Shown in pieces: positions 55,478 through 63,756 of a stretch of DNA of 64,000 nt. This DNA is from Segatella copri. GTDB lineage: Bacteria > Bacteroidota > Bacteroidia > Bacteroidales > Bacteroidaceae. Position numbers and translations under genes: made by a program. The stretch covers positions 3,381,001-3,445,000 of the forward strand of contig NZ_CP137557.1 of NCBI RefSeq assembly GCF_019249655.2, read 5' to 3'. The first letter of the stretch is position 1. Each line of letters opens with the position of its first letter. A model generated the notes under the pieces. The model did not search any database. It had not been told where the DNA came from and saw only the letters and a program-made list of their open reading frames with translations.

Positions 55478-57346
55478 TTATTGCTTATCCGAGTCGATGA
55501 GGGCGAGCAGATGCTCTACTGCCACCTCCTGCGGAATGTTCTTTTCTACGCAAACCTGCTTGCGGTAGAGGCTTACTCGGTTAGGACCGGCGCCTACGTA
55601 GCCGTAATCGGCATCTGCCATTTCGCCAGGACCATTCACGATGCAGCCCATGATACCAATCTTCAAGCCCTTCAAGTGCTTGGTTGCCTCCTTAATCTTG
55701 GCGATGGTTTCACGAAGATCGTAGAGGGTTCTGCCGCAACCAGGACAACTGATATACTCGGTCTTGCTGGTGCGCAGACGGGCTGCCTGAAGAATGCCGA
55801 AAGCGGTTTCATCTACTGTCTGGGCAGGGATGTCACCATCGTTCATCAGCCAGATACCATCGGTAAGACCATCAATCATCAAGGCACCCATATCGGCAGC
55901 AGCCTCCAGCTGGAAGTCGCTCTTCTCCTCCTTACTGTGCTGGTACATCTCGGCGAAAACCACAGGGTTCTTCAACCCGGCATTCATCATCTCGTGAACC
56001 AATGCACGCTGGTCGCCCAGACGGTTCTGATGATTGCTTACGCAGATAACCACCACCTCTGGATGAGCCTTCAGGCAGGCGATGTATTCCTCGGCAGGAG
56101 TACCAAACTGCAGGGTGAGGAACTTGACGTCTGCCTTGATGCTGGCGATGAGCGGCATTGCCATGGCAGGGAAGATAGGGTAGAGCTTGGCACCAGTAGT
56201 CTCAGGCTTGCTGTTCAGCGTCTCGTAAACATTGTAATCTACGATGTAGCTCTGACCAGGCACAAACTGCTTAGGCATCTTGCCGCCTATATAGATATAA
56301 TCAGGCGTAGCATCCTTGTTCTCACAAATGGTGCTCTCGCCTTTGATTCGGTTGCTGATAACCACCGGAACGTTGTTGCCGCCGATATTGCCTACGGCCA
56401 CGGTTTCGCGGCGGGTAGGGCGCAGCCAGTCGAAGCTAGGACAAGCTGCGGCAGGAATCAGAAGATGTCCCTTCTTCTTGCCGATGTAATCCACCAGATG
56501 GCGAGCCACCGGAATCTCTGCAGCAGGCTCCTCGCTGAGGCTTACACGGACTGTATCGCCGATGCCGTCAGCCAGCAGGGCACCGATACCTACGGCACTC
56601 TTGATTCTGCCATCCTCGCCTTCGCCAGCTTCGGTTACGCCGAGGTGGAGTGGGTAGTTCATGCCTTCCTTCTCCATTTCTTCTACCAGGAGGCGCATGG
56701 AGCGGACCATCACAACGGTATTGGATGACTTGATGCTGATAACCACATCGTGGAAGTTCTCCTTCTTGCAGATGCGCAGGAATTCAAGGCAGCTCTCTAC
56801 GATGCCCTCTGGCGTATCGCCGTAGCGGTTGCGGATGCGGTCGGAGAGGGAACCGTGGTTCACGCCGATGCGGATGGCAGTATGGTTCTCCTTGCAGATG
56901 TTGAGGAAAGGCACGAAGCGTTCCTCAATCTTCTTGAGTTCGTGAGCATACTCTTCATCAGTGTATTCCTGCTTGATGAACTTGCGGGCAGGATCCACGT
57001 AGTTGCCTGGATTTACGCGTACTTTCTCACAATAGAGAGCAGCCACGTCGGCAACGTTAGGATTGAAGTGAACATCGGCTACGAGCGGAGTCTGATAGCC
57101 GTCGGCACGGATGCCGGCATTGATGTTTTTCATGTTCTCTGCCTCGCGGGAACCCTGAGTGGTGAAGCGCACCAGCTCGCCACCAGCCATGATGATTTCC
57201 TCTGCCTGGCGAACGCAAGCCTCGGTATCATTGGTGTTGGTGGTGGTCATCGACTGGATGCGGATAGGATTATCGCCACCCAGGTCGATAGCTCCGATAT
57301 GTGCCACAGAAGAGGCACGGCGGGTATAATTGAATAAATCTACCAT
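55478..57346 (-). CDS. ispG: 4-hydroxy-3-methylbut-2-enyl diphosphate synthase, long form
   Basis: Fe-S enzyme of the MEP isoprenoid pathway converting MEcPP to HMBPP. N-terminal TIM barrel (NPIRIQSMTTTNT, ADVHFNPNVA, RIGVNHGSLSDR), a large middle insert typical of Bacteroidetes and plant enzymes, and C-terminal 4Fe-4S domain (CPGCGRTLYDL, GCIVNGPGEMADADYGYVG). 622 aa from my start, MVDLFNY at 57344-57346; the longer start at 57385 lies in a hairpin and adds a non-family segment. Confidence 0.96.
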   Translation of the reverse strand: MVDLFNYTRRASSVAHIGAIDLGGDNPIRIQSMTTTNTNDTEACVRQAEEIIMAGGELVRFTTQGSREAENMKNINAGIRADGYQTPLVADVHFNPNVADVAALYCEKVRVNPGNYVDPARKFIKQEYTDEEYAHELKKIEERFVPFLNICKENHTAIRIGVNHGSLSDRIRNRYGDTPEGIVESCLEFLRICKKENFHDVVISIKSSNTVVMVRSMRLLVEEMEKEGMNYPLHLGVTEAGEGEDGRIKSAVGIGALLADGIGDTVRVSLSEEPAAEIPVARHLVDYIGKKKGHLLIPAAACPSFDWLRPTRRETVAVGNIGGNNVPVVISNRIKGESTICENKDATPDYIYIGGKMPKQFVPGQSYIVDYNVYETLNSKPETTGAKLYPIFPAMAMPLIASIKADVKFLTLQFGTPAEEYIACLKAHPEVVVICVSNHQNRLGDQRALVHEMMNAGLKNPVVFAEMYQHSKEEKSDFQLEAAADMGALMIDGLTDGIWLMNDGDIPAQTVDETAFGILQAARLRTSKTEYISCPGCGRTLYDLRETIAKIKEATKHLKGLKIGIMGCIVNGPGEMADADYGYVGAGPNRVSLYRKQVCVEKNIPQEVAVEHLLALIDSDKQ

Positions 57347-57362
57347 AATGTATAAGAATAGA

Positions 57363-57387
57363 ATATGCCCCAAAGGATGGGGCATAT
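57363..57387 (-). terminator. Hairpin between purE and ispG
   Basis: A perfect 9-bp stem ATATGCCCC (57363-57371) with 57379-57387, followed on the minus strand by a T-rich stretch. It lies 12 bp after the purE stop and 17 bp before the ispG start, so it is a weak terminator or attenuator. Confidence 0.55.
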
Positions 57388-57398
57388 CACATATTAGA

Positions 57399-57905
57399 TT
57401 AATTACACTTGAAGTCGTATTTCACCTCAGCTAAATCCTTGTTGGCCTTCTCTATCTTGGCACCGAGACCCGCCTTCCAAGCTTCTACCTTCTGAGCCAC
57501 TTCCTCATCGGCAAGGGCAATCATCTCGGCAGCGAGGATGGCAGCGTTCTGAGCCGCATTCACACCAACAGTAGCCACAGGAATGCCAGGAGGCATCTGG
57601 ATGATGCTGAGCATGGCATCAAGACCATCGAGCATACCCTTGATAGGTACACCGATAACTGGCAGTGGGGTAGATGCTGCGATAACACCAGGAAGGGCGG
57701 CAGCCATACCGGCAGCGGCGATGATTACCTTTACGCCACGCTCCTTAGCTCCCTTGGCGAATGATTCTACTGCATCTGGAGTGCGATGAGCAGAGAGGGC
57801 ATTCACCTCGAAAGGAATCTGGTTGTCGTTCAACCACTTACATGCTTTTTCCATAACAGGCAGATCGCTTGTACTGCCCATGATAATGCTTACTAATGGT
57901 TTCAT
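57399..57905 (-). CDS. purE: N5-carboxyaminoimidazole ribonucleotide mutase
   Basis: Purine synthesis enzyme moving the carboxyl group of N5-CAIR to give CAIR. IIMGSTSDLPVMEKAC is the phosphate-binding start, NALSAHRTPD carries the catalytic His, and AAAGMAAALPGVIA and MPPGIPVATVGVN are the other class I PurE motifs. 168 aa. Lies 59 bp after the PAP2-like gene. Confidence 0.96.
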   Translation of the reverse strand: MKPLVSIIMGSTSDLPVMEKACKWLNDNQIPFEVNALSAHRTPDAVESFAKGAKERGVKVIIAAAGMAAALPGVIAASTPLPVIGVPIKGMLDGLDAMLSIIQMPPGIPVATVGVNAAQNAAILAAEMIALADEEVAQKVEAWKAGLGAKIEKANKDLAEVKYDFKCN

Positions 57906-57964
57906 TTCTTCTTATATTATAATTATAATTTTTTTATATGATGCCTTATATTACCTTCAGGTTG

Positions 57965-58573
57965 CTATATTACCAGGATGGCGCAGGATACGCCTATAAG
58001 GAATCCCGTGACCACCTGGGATAGCGAATGCTGTCGCAAGATCATGCGAGAGGTTCCCACGGCGCCTGCCAATAGCAATACCAGGCAGAGCCACCACAGG
58101 GGATTGAAAGAGAAGGCGATGGCGTAGGAAACCAGCGAACCTGCCACACCGCCGATGGCTGCCGTGTGGGTGCTGATTTTCCACCATACGTTGATGAAGG
58201 CACAGGCCATCTGGATGGCGAGTGCTACCACTACGATGATGCTGATGACGCGCGGCGTGTTGCGATACTCCATCCAGAAGAAGCAGATGAAATAGCACAG
58301 GATGGAGATGATGTAGGGCACGATGCGGCGCTCCTTCTTTCCCAACTCGTGGGAGGTCCAGCCCTGACAGAGTCTGTAGAGGTGGATAAGCAGCGAGGGT
58401 GCCACCACGGTAAGCAAATAAACCATGGCAAGCATCACCAACTTGTATGTCATCGGCAGCAACGACATATAGCTGAAGATGAACAGGGCTATGAGTCCCA
58501 CTATCGGCAGATAGAAGGGGGTGAAGACCATGCTCATGATTCGCGCAGTCAATATGATATTCTTCTCTTTCAT
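57965..58573 (-). CDS. PAP2-superfamily-like membrane protein with degenerate active site
   Basis: Five to six membrane helices. Three stretches align with the acid phosphatase motifs: KKERRIVPY for KxxxxxxRP, KISTHTAAIGG for PSGH (Pro and Gly changed), and SRMILRQHSLSQVVTG for SRxxxxxHxxxD, where the final Asp is Gln. The altered residues suggest weakened or different chemistry. Likely acts on a lipid phosphate in the envelope, if it is active at all. 202 aa. Confidence 0.75.
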   Translation of the reverse strand: MKEKNIILTARIMSMVFTPFYLPIVGLIALFIFSYMSLLPMTYKLVMLAMVYLLTVVAPSLLIHLYRLCQGWTSHELGKKERRIVPYIISILCYFICFFWMEYRNTPRVISIIVVVALAIQMACAFINVWWKISTHTAAIGGVAGSLVSYAIAFSFNPLWWLCLVLLLAGAVGTSRMILRQHSLSQVVTGFLIGVSCAILVI

Positions 58574-58646
58574 AAATCTAACGTAATCTGTATTCTTTCT
58601 CTCTTTCTCAGAAGAGTTCTTTCTTACGGGAATCTCTTTCTGGAGT

Positions 58647-60185
58647 TTATTTTCTTAATCGTGCAACTGGGATATTGAATTGTTCGCGATATTTTGCCAC
58701 GGTGCGGCGGGCGATAGGGAATCCCTTCTCCTTCAGTGCCTTGGCCAATGCTTCGTCGCTCAGCGGTTTCTTCTTGTCTTCCTGATTGATGAGCTCTTGC
58801 AGGGCTATCTTGATCTTGCGGGTTGACATCTCCTCGCCGTCCTCGGTGGTGTAGCCATCCGTGAAGAAGAACTTCAGCGGGAACATGCCCCACTTGGTTT
58901 GTGCATACTTCACGTTGCTCACTCTTGATATGGTACTGATATCCAAGCCCGTTCTGTCTGCCACATCCTTGAGAATCATCGGCTTCAGGTCGGCTTCGTC
59001 TCCATCTAGGAAGAACTGTCGCTGAATGTCGATGATGGCTTTCATCGTGACGATGAGTGTGTGGCGGCGCTGCTTGATGGCTTCTATGAATCCCTGCGCC
59101 TTATCCACCTTTTCCTTGGCATAGAGCAGGGCTTCCTTGTCAGAGCGGCTCATCTTGTCCTTATGCTTCCTGTAGGTGTCGATCATGTCGGTGAACGATG
59201 GCGACACGGTTAGCTCTGGAATGTTGCCTCGGTTGAGGCTGAAGGTGATGGAGCCGTCGTCGTTGGTATCTACGATGAAATCCGGGGTAATCTGCTGCAT
59301 GTTTCTGCCCTCGGTTTCGCCCATCGATGCGCCTGGCTTCGGGTTCAGTTTCTTGATTTCCTCTTGCAGGGTGGCAAGCTGGGTATCGTTGAGTTCCAAT
59401 CCAGTCTTGATCTTGTCCCAATGCTTCTTGGTGAACTCCTCGAAGTAGTCGCTGAACACTTCTTCCATCGTTTTGCGGAGCACGCCTCGTGGCAGGCGCT
59501 TTGCCTGTAGCAGAAGGCATTCCTGAAGACTTCTGCCGCCTACGCCCGCAGGGTCGAAGGTCTGGAGAATGTGGAGCACATGTTCCAGTTCCTTCTCCGA
59601 TACGTCCATGTTGTGATAGATGGCAAGCTCATCGCAGATGCCGTCCAGGTCTTTGCGCAGCAGACCGTCGTCATCGAGCGAACCGATGAGGTATTCCATG
59701 ATTTCCTTCTCCTTGTCGGTAAGGTTCTGCATGTCCATCTGCTCCTTCAGCTTGTCGTAGAAGGAGGTGGTGTCGCCGTAGACCATTTCCTCATAGTCGG
59801 CGTTGTCCTGGTTGTTGTATCTATCCGTGTTATAATCAGGCATCTGGTCATCCTGTCCGATGCTTTCCAGCGCCTGGTCGAGTTCATCTTTTCTCTCTTC
59901 TTTCTCCGACTGTGCCTCGTAGGCATCATCGTCGTTCATTTCGTTGTCGTCATTACTGTTTTCTGCATCATGCTCCAGAGGCGAGTCTCCGTCGTAGCTT
60001 TCGTTGAGCATATCGTCAGGGTTCTCACTTTCCAGGGCAGGATTGTCGTCCAGTTCGGCATTGATGCTATCCTCCAGTTCGGTGAGGGGCATCTCCAAGA
60101 GCTTCACCTGCAGCATTTGCTGGGCGGAGAGTCTTTGCAGCTGTTGCAGCTTCTGTGCCTGTGTCTGAATGAGTTTTTGAGCCAT
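58647..60185 (-). CDS. rpoN: RNA polymerase sigma-54 factor
   Basis: Alternative sigma factor needing AAA+ activators. Region I is Gln/Leu-rich (QTQAQKLQQLQRLSAQQML), region II is a long acidic linker (about 45-125), the core-binding region includes FDPAGVGGRSLQECLLLQ, and the C-terminal RpoN box is ARRTVAKYRE (about 492-501). 512 aa. Six bases after an unknown gene with which it is co-transcribed. No -24/-12 promoter (GG-N10-GC) was searched exhaustively. Confidence 0.97.
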   Translation of the reverse strand: MAQKLIQTQAQKLQQLQRLSAQQMLQVKLLEMPLTELEDSINAELDDNPALESENPDDMLNESYDGDSPLEHDAENSNDDNEMNDDDAYEAQSEKEERKDELDQALESIGQDDQMPDYNTDRYNNQDNADYEEMVYGDTTSFYDKLKEQMDMQNLTDKEKEIMEYLIGSLDDDGLLRKDLDGICDELAIYHNMDVSEKELEHVLHILQTFDPAGVGGRSLQECLLLQAKRLPRGVLRKTMEEVFSDYFEEFTKKHWDKIKTGLELNDTQLATLQEEIKKLNPKPGASMGETEGRNMQQITPDFIVDTNDDGSITFSLNRGNIPELTVSPSFTDMIDTYRKHKDKMSRSDKEALLYAKEKVDKAQGFIEAIKQRRHTLIVTMKAIIDIQRQFFLDGDEADLKPMILKDVADRTGLDISTISRVSNVKYAQTKWGMFPLKFFFTDGYTTEDGEEMSTRKIKIALQELINQEDKKKPLSDEALAKALKEKGFPIARRTVAKYREQFNIPVARLRK

Positions 60186-60191
60186 ATCTAT

Positions 60192-60836
60192 TTATTTAAA
60201 GTATTCTTGCAGTTTGATGGCAAGTTGATTCAATTTATCTGGATTTCCGTTTCCATATCTGTGCCAGATGGTCTTGCATGCCTGAAGTATCTTGCTGTCT
60301 GGCGCTTTCTGCCTGTTGAGGTAAGGGTCACAGTACTGATAGTCAGTCATTACTTCCGCAATCAGTTTGGGCGAAATCTTCATCAGTTTTCCCAGATCAA
60401 TGATTTCGGGAGTTTCCGGCACCATGGTGATAGGTGTGAGCTGGAAGTAGAGGTCGAGAATGATGATGAGCTTGATAGGTGTGAGCGATGGCTCTTCTGC
60501 CAGCGGTTCCCAATCTTTCTCAAACGATTCGCGCACTTCTACTCCTGCAAAGAAATCCTTTGCATTGCCGCATCCGTTCATCTTGCGCAGGATGCTGATG
60601 TCGTGGGAAAGTAGTCGAGGATTGTCGGCATACTTATCCCAAAGTCGTTTGATACGAGGCGTAACTCGTTGCAACTTGAACATTTGCTCGTGCAAATACT
60701 CAGGTTGTATGTGTAGCTCCAGGCTTAAATCTACTATACCCTTGGAGTATAGCGGCTTTACGCCCATTGGCTTCTTCTGATAGAGTTGGAGAAGCAAGAG
60801 CCAGTAATCGTCGTTCCAAAGAGGATGTTTTGCCAT
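60192..60836 (-). CDS. Conserved-looking protein of unknown function, upstream of rpoN
   Basis: Not recognised. A 214-aa soluble, mostly helical protein (WNDDYWLLLLQLYQKKPMGV, LIIILDLYFQLTPITMVPET, GKLMKISPKLIAEVMTDYQY). No signal, membrane helix or catalytic motif. The tight 6-bp link to rpoN and a shared promoter suggest a role with sigma-54, for example modulating it, but this rests on position only. The ISPKLIAEVMTDYQ stretch looks helix-turn-helix-like. Confidence 0.75.
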   Translation of the reverse strand: MAKHPLWNDDYWLLLLQLYQKKPMGVKPLYSKGIVDLSLELHIQPEYLHEQMFKLQRVTPRIKRLWDKYADNPRLLSHDISILRKMNGCGNAKDFFAGVEVRESFEKDWEPLAEEPSLTPIKLIIILDLYFQLTPITMVPETPEIIDLGKLMKISPKLIAEVMTDYQYCDPYLNRQKAPDSKILQACKTIWHRYGNGNPDKLNQLAIKLQEYFK

Positions 60837-60862
60837 ATTCTTTTTAATCTTATAATCTTCTG

Positions 60863-60893
60863 CAAAATTACAATTTTTAGTTGGTAAAACAAA
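60863..60893 (-). promoter_or_regulatory. Promoter of the unknown gene-rpoN operon
   Basis: Minus-strand TAATTTTG (60863-60870) and TTTG (60890-60893), 19 bases apart; start codon 27 bp downstream. Confidence 0.7.
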
Positions 60894-60998
60894 ATAATTT
60901 AGTGTATATTATTATAAAGCTATCCATAAAAGTGCATATTGGGCTTGAAAAGCGGCGTGTAAAAGTGTTTATGGGGCTTAAGATTCTGTATATAAAAG

Positions 60999-61035
60999 AA
61001 GTGCGCAACTTCGAGTCACTCGAAATTGCGCACTT
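60999..61035 (-). terminator. Strong 18-bp hairpin terminator
   Basis: 60999-61016 pairs with 61018-61035 (17 of 18), with T-rich sequence after it on the minus strand (CTTCTTTTATAT). It lies about 30 bp past the stop of the 25-codon ORF below and closes that unit. Confidence 0.85.
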
Positions 61036-61065
61036 TTAATACTTTATTCCCAAATGTTTCATAAC

Positions 61066-61143
61066 TCAATGGAGGATGGCTTTCACAAGCTTTTTCCCTC
61101 CGTTGCAGTGCCCGAAGCAGTCATTGTCCTGCTCAGGCGTCAT
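61066..61143 (-). CDS. Possible 25-residue small protein in its own transcription unit
   Basis: ATG at 61141-61143, TGA at 61066-61068. The product (MTPEQDNDCFGHCNGG then KKLVKAILH) has an acidic half with CxxxC, a double glycine at 15-16 and a basic amphipathic end. It lies between a consensus promoter (61431-61462) and a strong terminator (60999-61035), with no other gene in the unit. It is too short to prove coding by eye; the unit could equally be a regulatory RNA. No family recognised. Confidence 0.4.
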   Translation of the reverse strand: MTPEQDNDCFGHCNGGKKLVKAILH

Positions 61144-61214
61144 CTTTTTGTTATCCGATACATTTGTCTTTTTTACCTTAAGTTACGCTTAACCTAATGA
61201 ATCATTATCCTATT

Positions 61215-61412
61215 GTCCTTGAATAAACAATCTTTTTTTAAAATTACCTTACTAACTAATAACCTAACTAAACAACTAACAATCTTAAACCTAAAAACCT
61301 AATAACCTAAACAAATTTCTTTTTGTCGTCCTTGAATAAACAATCTTTTTTTACCTTTGAACTAATAACCTTTTAAACAACTAACAATCTTAACCTAAAA
61401 ACCTAATAACCT
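61215..61412. repeat. Imperfect ~90-bp direct repeat in an A/T- and C-rich leader
   Basis: Copy A (61215-61308) and copy B (61328-61412) both start GTCCTTGAATAAACAATCTT and end with AACAACTAACAATCTTAA plus CCTAAAAACCTAATAACCT. Short AACCTAA words recur within. It is the 5' part of the minus-strand transcript predicted from 61431-61462. Confidence 0.8.
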
Positions 61413-61430
61413 TTTGTCTTAATGACGATG

Positions 61431-61462
61431 CAAAGGTACGACGATTTCCGCAACTAACCAAA
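61431..61462 (-). promoter_or_regulatory. Consensus promoter of the mini transcription unit
   Basis: Minus-strand TACCTTTG (61431-61438) and TTTG (61459-61462), 20 bases apart, one of the best matches to the Bacteroidetes consensus in the window. The only ORF before the terminator is the 25-codon one. Confidence 0.7.
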
Positions 61463-61615
61463 TCTTTAGAGGGAAAAATCGCAAAAAAGCCCTTATTTTT
61501 GACATAAATCAACTATATGTGTGCGCACACAAGTGTTATGAAGCACATATTTGACCTATATCAACCATTTTTGGCTCTTCCAGGTTTCCTAGCCAGTTTC
61601 TGCCTCTTCTATACC

Positions 61616-62728
61616 TTATATATAAGGTTTTTGAGGGGCTGGCTTGGGGCTTTGGTCGTAGAGGAAAGCTGCCTCACTCATGAACACGGCGATGGTTTTG
61701 AGGCGCAGATAGTCTTCTGAAAGATAGATTCTGCCCTGGTTTGCCCAGTTCCTGCCCCAGGAATTGCGGCATACGTAGTAGCGCTTCTTGTCTTTCAGAA
61801 AGGTGCCGATGATTTCCATCACGTGGTCGTCGGTGGTGCGGAGCTGTTCAAACTCTCTCTGGCGGGAAGTTGGGGTTACGGGGAGTTCCATCTTCTGAAC
61901 CTCCACATAGTTGTCCTGGGCATGGGTAAAGCCCTCTTCGCTGATGTCGCCTTCCCAGCAAACCGGATGGCCGTTCTCTACGGCTTTCTGAATATGAAGC
62001 ATCAACTCATCTAGCGGAAGATTGAGAAACTGGTCGTGCATCGCGTTATCCGGCACTTCCAGGGCAAAGTACTCGCGGTAAGGGTGATGGGTAAAACTGG
62101 TGAGTGATACGTACTCCTCGGGATAGCATACGCTGTGGGCAAACTCCAATGGGGTGTATTCGGCACCGAGCATGTGTACCTGCTTGGCAGGCATGTAGCC
62201 GATTTCCTTATCGAAGAGATTGCTGAGTTCATCCTTCAGTTTCTCGATGCCCGACTTCTGGGCAATGGCTCCATCGCAGAGTTTCTCCACCTTTCGACAG
62301 AGAATCTTATAGTTCACATCCTTTGGATCTTCATAGCTGTCGTATGGTTGTGCGCCATACTTATCTATATAATGTATGAGCATCGAAGCCATGCCTCGCA
62401 TGCTGATGGGTTTCTTGCCTTGTGCGAAATAATATTCCAGGGCTTTCTCCTGAAGCATCATTCGTGCAACGTAAGCCACGGATAGGTTTACGGAGTCGCC
62501 CTTCATGATATGCTCGCTCTCGATGGTAGCAAGCATGCCGTATGCCCAGCAGAGTTCGCTCTTTCCCTGGTTCTTGACAGGGGTGGAGCCGATAATCTGT
62601 GCGTTCAGGGGCAGGTTGTCCTTGCCCGCTCCCTGGCGGGAAGGGGAAGCAGCTTCCGGCTTCTTCTGGTATCCGCAACTTGCTAGGAGAAGTGTGGCGA
62701 GAAGGCTTATAATGATATTTCTATTCAT
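61616..62728 (-). CDS. C1-family (papain-like) cysteine peptidase lipoprotein
   Basis: Lipobox LLASC (Cys about 18). Papain-type active site: Gln and Cys in VKNQGKSELCWAYGM, His in TTDDHVMEIIG, Asn in VCRNSWGRNW. The plan resembles the bleomycin-hydrolase/C1B-like peptidases frequent in Bacteroidetes but shorter (370 aa). Membrane-anchored, envelope or surface. A five-copy ATTAT repeat sits directly before the start codon. Confidence 0.9.
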   Translation of the reverse strand: MNRNIIISLLATLLLASCGYQKKPEAASPSRQGAGKDNLPLNAQIIGSTPVKNQGKSELCWAYGMLATIESEHIMKGDSVNLSVAYVARMMLQEKALEYYFAQGKKPISMRGMASMLIHYIDKYGAQPYDSYEDPKDVNYKILCRKVEKLCDGAIAQKSGIEKLKDELSNLFDKEIGYMPAKQVHMLGAEYTPLEFAHSVCYPEEYVSLTSFTHHPYREYFALEVPDNAMHDQFLNLPLDELMLHIQKAVENGHPVCWEGDISEEGFTHAQDNYVEVQKMELPVTPTSRQREFEQLRTTDDHVMEIIGTFLKDKKRYYVCRNSWGRNWANQGRIYLSEDYLRLKTIAVFMSEAAFLYDQSPKPAPQKPYI

Positions 62729-62730
62729 AC

Positions 62731-62755
62731 ATTATATTATATTATATTATATTAT
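62731..62755. repeat. Pentanucleotide microsatellite (ATTAT)5 before the C1 peptidase
   Basis: Five perfect ATTAT copies end two bases before the peptidase start codon on the minus strand. Slippage would change the distance between start codon and upstream signals. Confidence 0.9.
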
Positions 62756-62798
62756 ATATGTTGGTTATTACTAGGATGAATGATTGCTTGTAACTGAA

Positions 62799-62833
62799 AA
62801 AAGTTCCGTTCCGTTTCACGGAGCGGAACTTTT
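62799..62833 (-). terminator. Intrinsic terminator after lgt
   Basis: A 16-bp stem (62799-62814 with 62818-62833, one mismatch) with a TTTT tail on both strands, about 57 bp beyond the lgt stop. Confidence 0.85.
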
Positions 62834-62889
62834 CCTTGGCATAGCCTGGGAGATTCCTCTCCTTGGCTATCTGTATTCTTATGATAATC

Positions 62890-63750
62890 TTATGCTTTGC
62901 TTTCCGTCTTCTTCGCTCTCTTGCCGCTGGTAGCGATGCTCCATACGCCAAGGGCGATGAGTGGAAGGCTCAGAATCTGTCCCATATCTACAGGCAATCC
63001 TGCTTCGAAAGCCACCTGAATCTCCTTCGTGTATTCGATGAAGAAGCGGAAGACGAAGATGAGGGTAAGGCAAAGACCGAAATAGAGTCCGCTACCCACA
63101 CTCTTGGGTCCTTTCTTCTTGTAGATGAAGAAGATGAGGAGGAAGAAGCAGAGATAGGCTATCGCCTCGTAGAGCTGACCGGGATGGCGTGGGTACTGAT
63201 CTTCCTTGACGAAGATGAATGCCCAAGGCACATTGGTTACCTTGCCGATGATTTCGGAGTTCATCAGGTTGCCCAGGCGGATGAAGCAGGCGGTGATGCC
63301 TGATACGATGCCCATGTTGTCAAGCAAAGTCCAGCCGCCCACCTTGGTCTTGCGGCAGTAGAGCCAGATGGCAACGAACAGTCCCAAAACGCCTCCATGA
63401 CTTGCCAATCCTTCGTAACCCGTGAATTTCCAGCTGCCATCTGCCATGTGGTGCATCGGGATGAACATCTCGATGATGTGATCCCACTGGGTGAGGAAAT
63501 ACTCCGGCTGATAGAAGATGCAGTGTCCCAGGCGGGCACCTGCCAGGATGCCTACGAAGAGGTAGATGAAGAGCGGTTCAAACTTATCCTCGCCCAACTT
63601 CTGCTCCTTGTAGAGACGGTGCATGAGCAAATAACCCAATAACAGCCCCACCATCCAGCAGGTGGCGTAGTATCGGATGGAGATAGGACCCAGGTGAGCC
63701 AGGATTGGGTCTGGGTCCCATACGATATAGTTTAGCAAATTTGCTGTCAT
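62890..63750 (-). CDS. lgt: Prolipoprotein diacylglyceryl transferase
   Basis: Inner-membrane enzyme adding diacylglycerol to the lipobox Cys of lipoproteins. Family signature RLGNLMNSEIIG in the middle, with GLASHGGVLG (conserved His) before it and RHPGQLYEA after. Seven membrane helices, 286 aa. It serves the many lipoproteins of this window (SusD, Ig-like protein, C1 peptidase). Six bp after ychF. Confidence 0.96.
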   Translation of the reverse strand: MTANLLNYIVWDPDPILAHLGPISIRYYATCWMVGLLLGYLLMHRLYKEQKLGEDKFEPLFIYLFVGILAGARLGHCIFYQPEYFLTQWDHIIEMFIPMHHMADGSWKFTGYEGLASHGGVLGLFVAIWLYCRKTKVGGWTLLDNMGIVSGITACFIRLGNLMNSEIIGKVTNVPWAFIFVKEDQYPRHPGQLYEAIAYLCFFLLIFFIYKKKGPKSVGSGLYFGLCLTLIFVFRFFIEYTKEIQVAFEAGLPVDMGQILSLPLIALGVWSIATSGKRAKKTESKA

Positions 63751-63756
63751 AATCGT

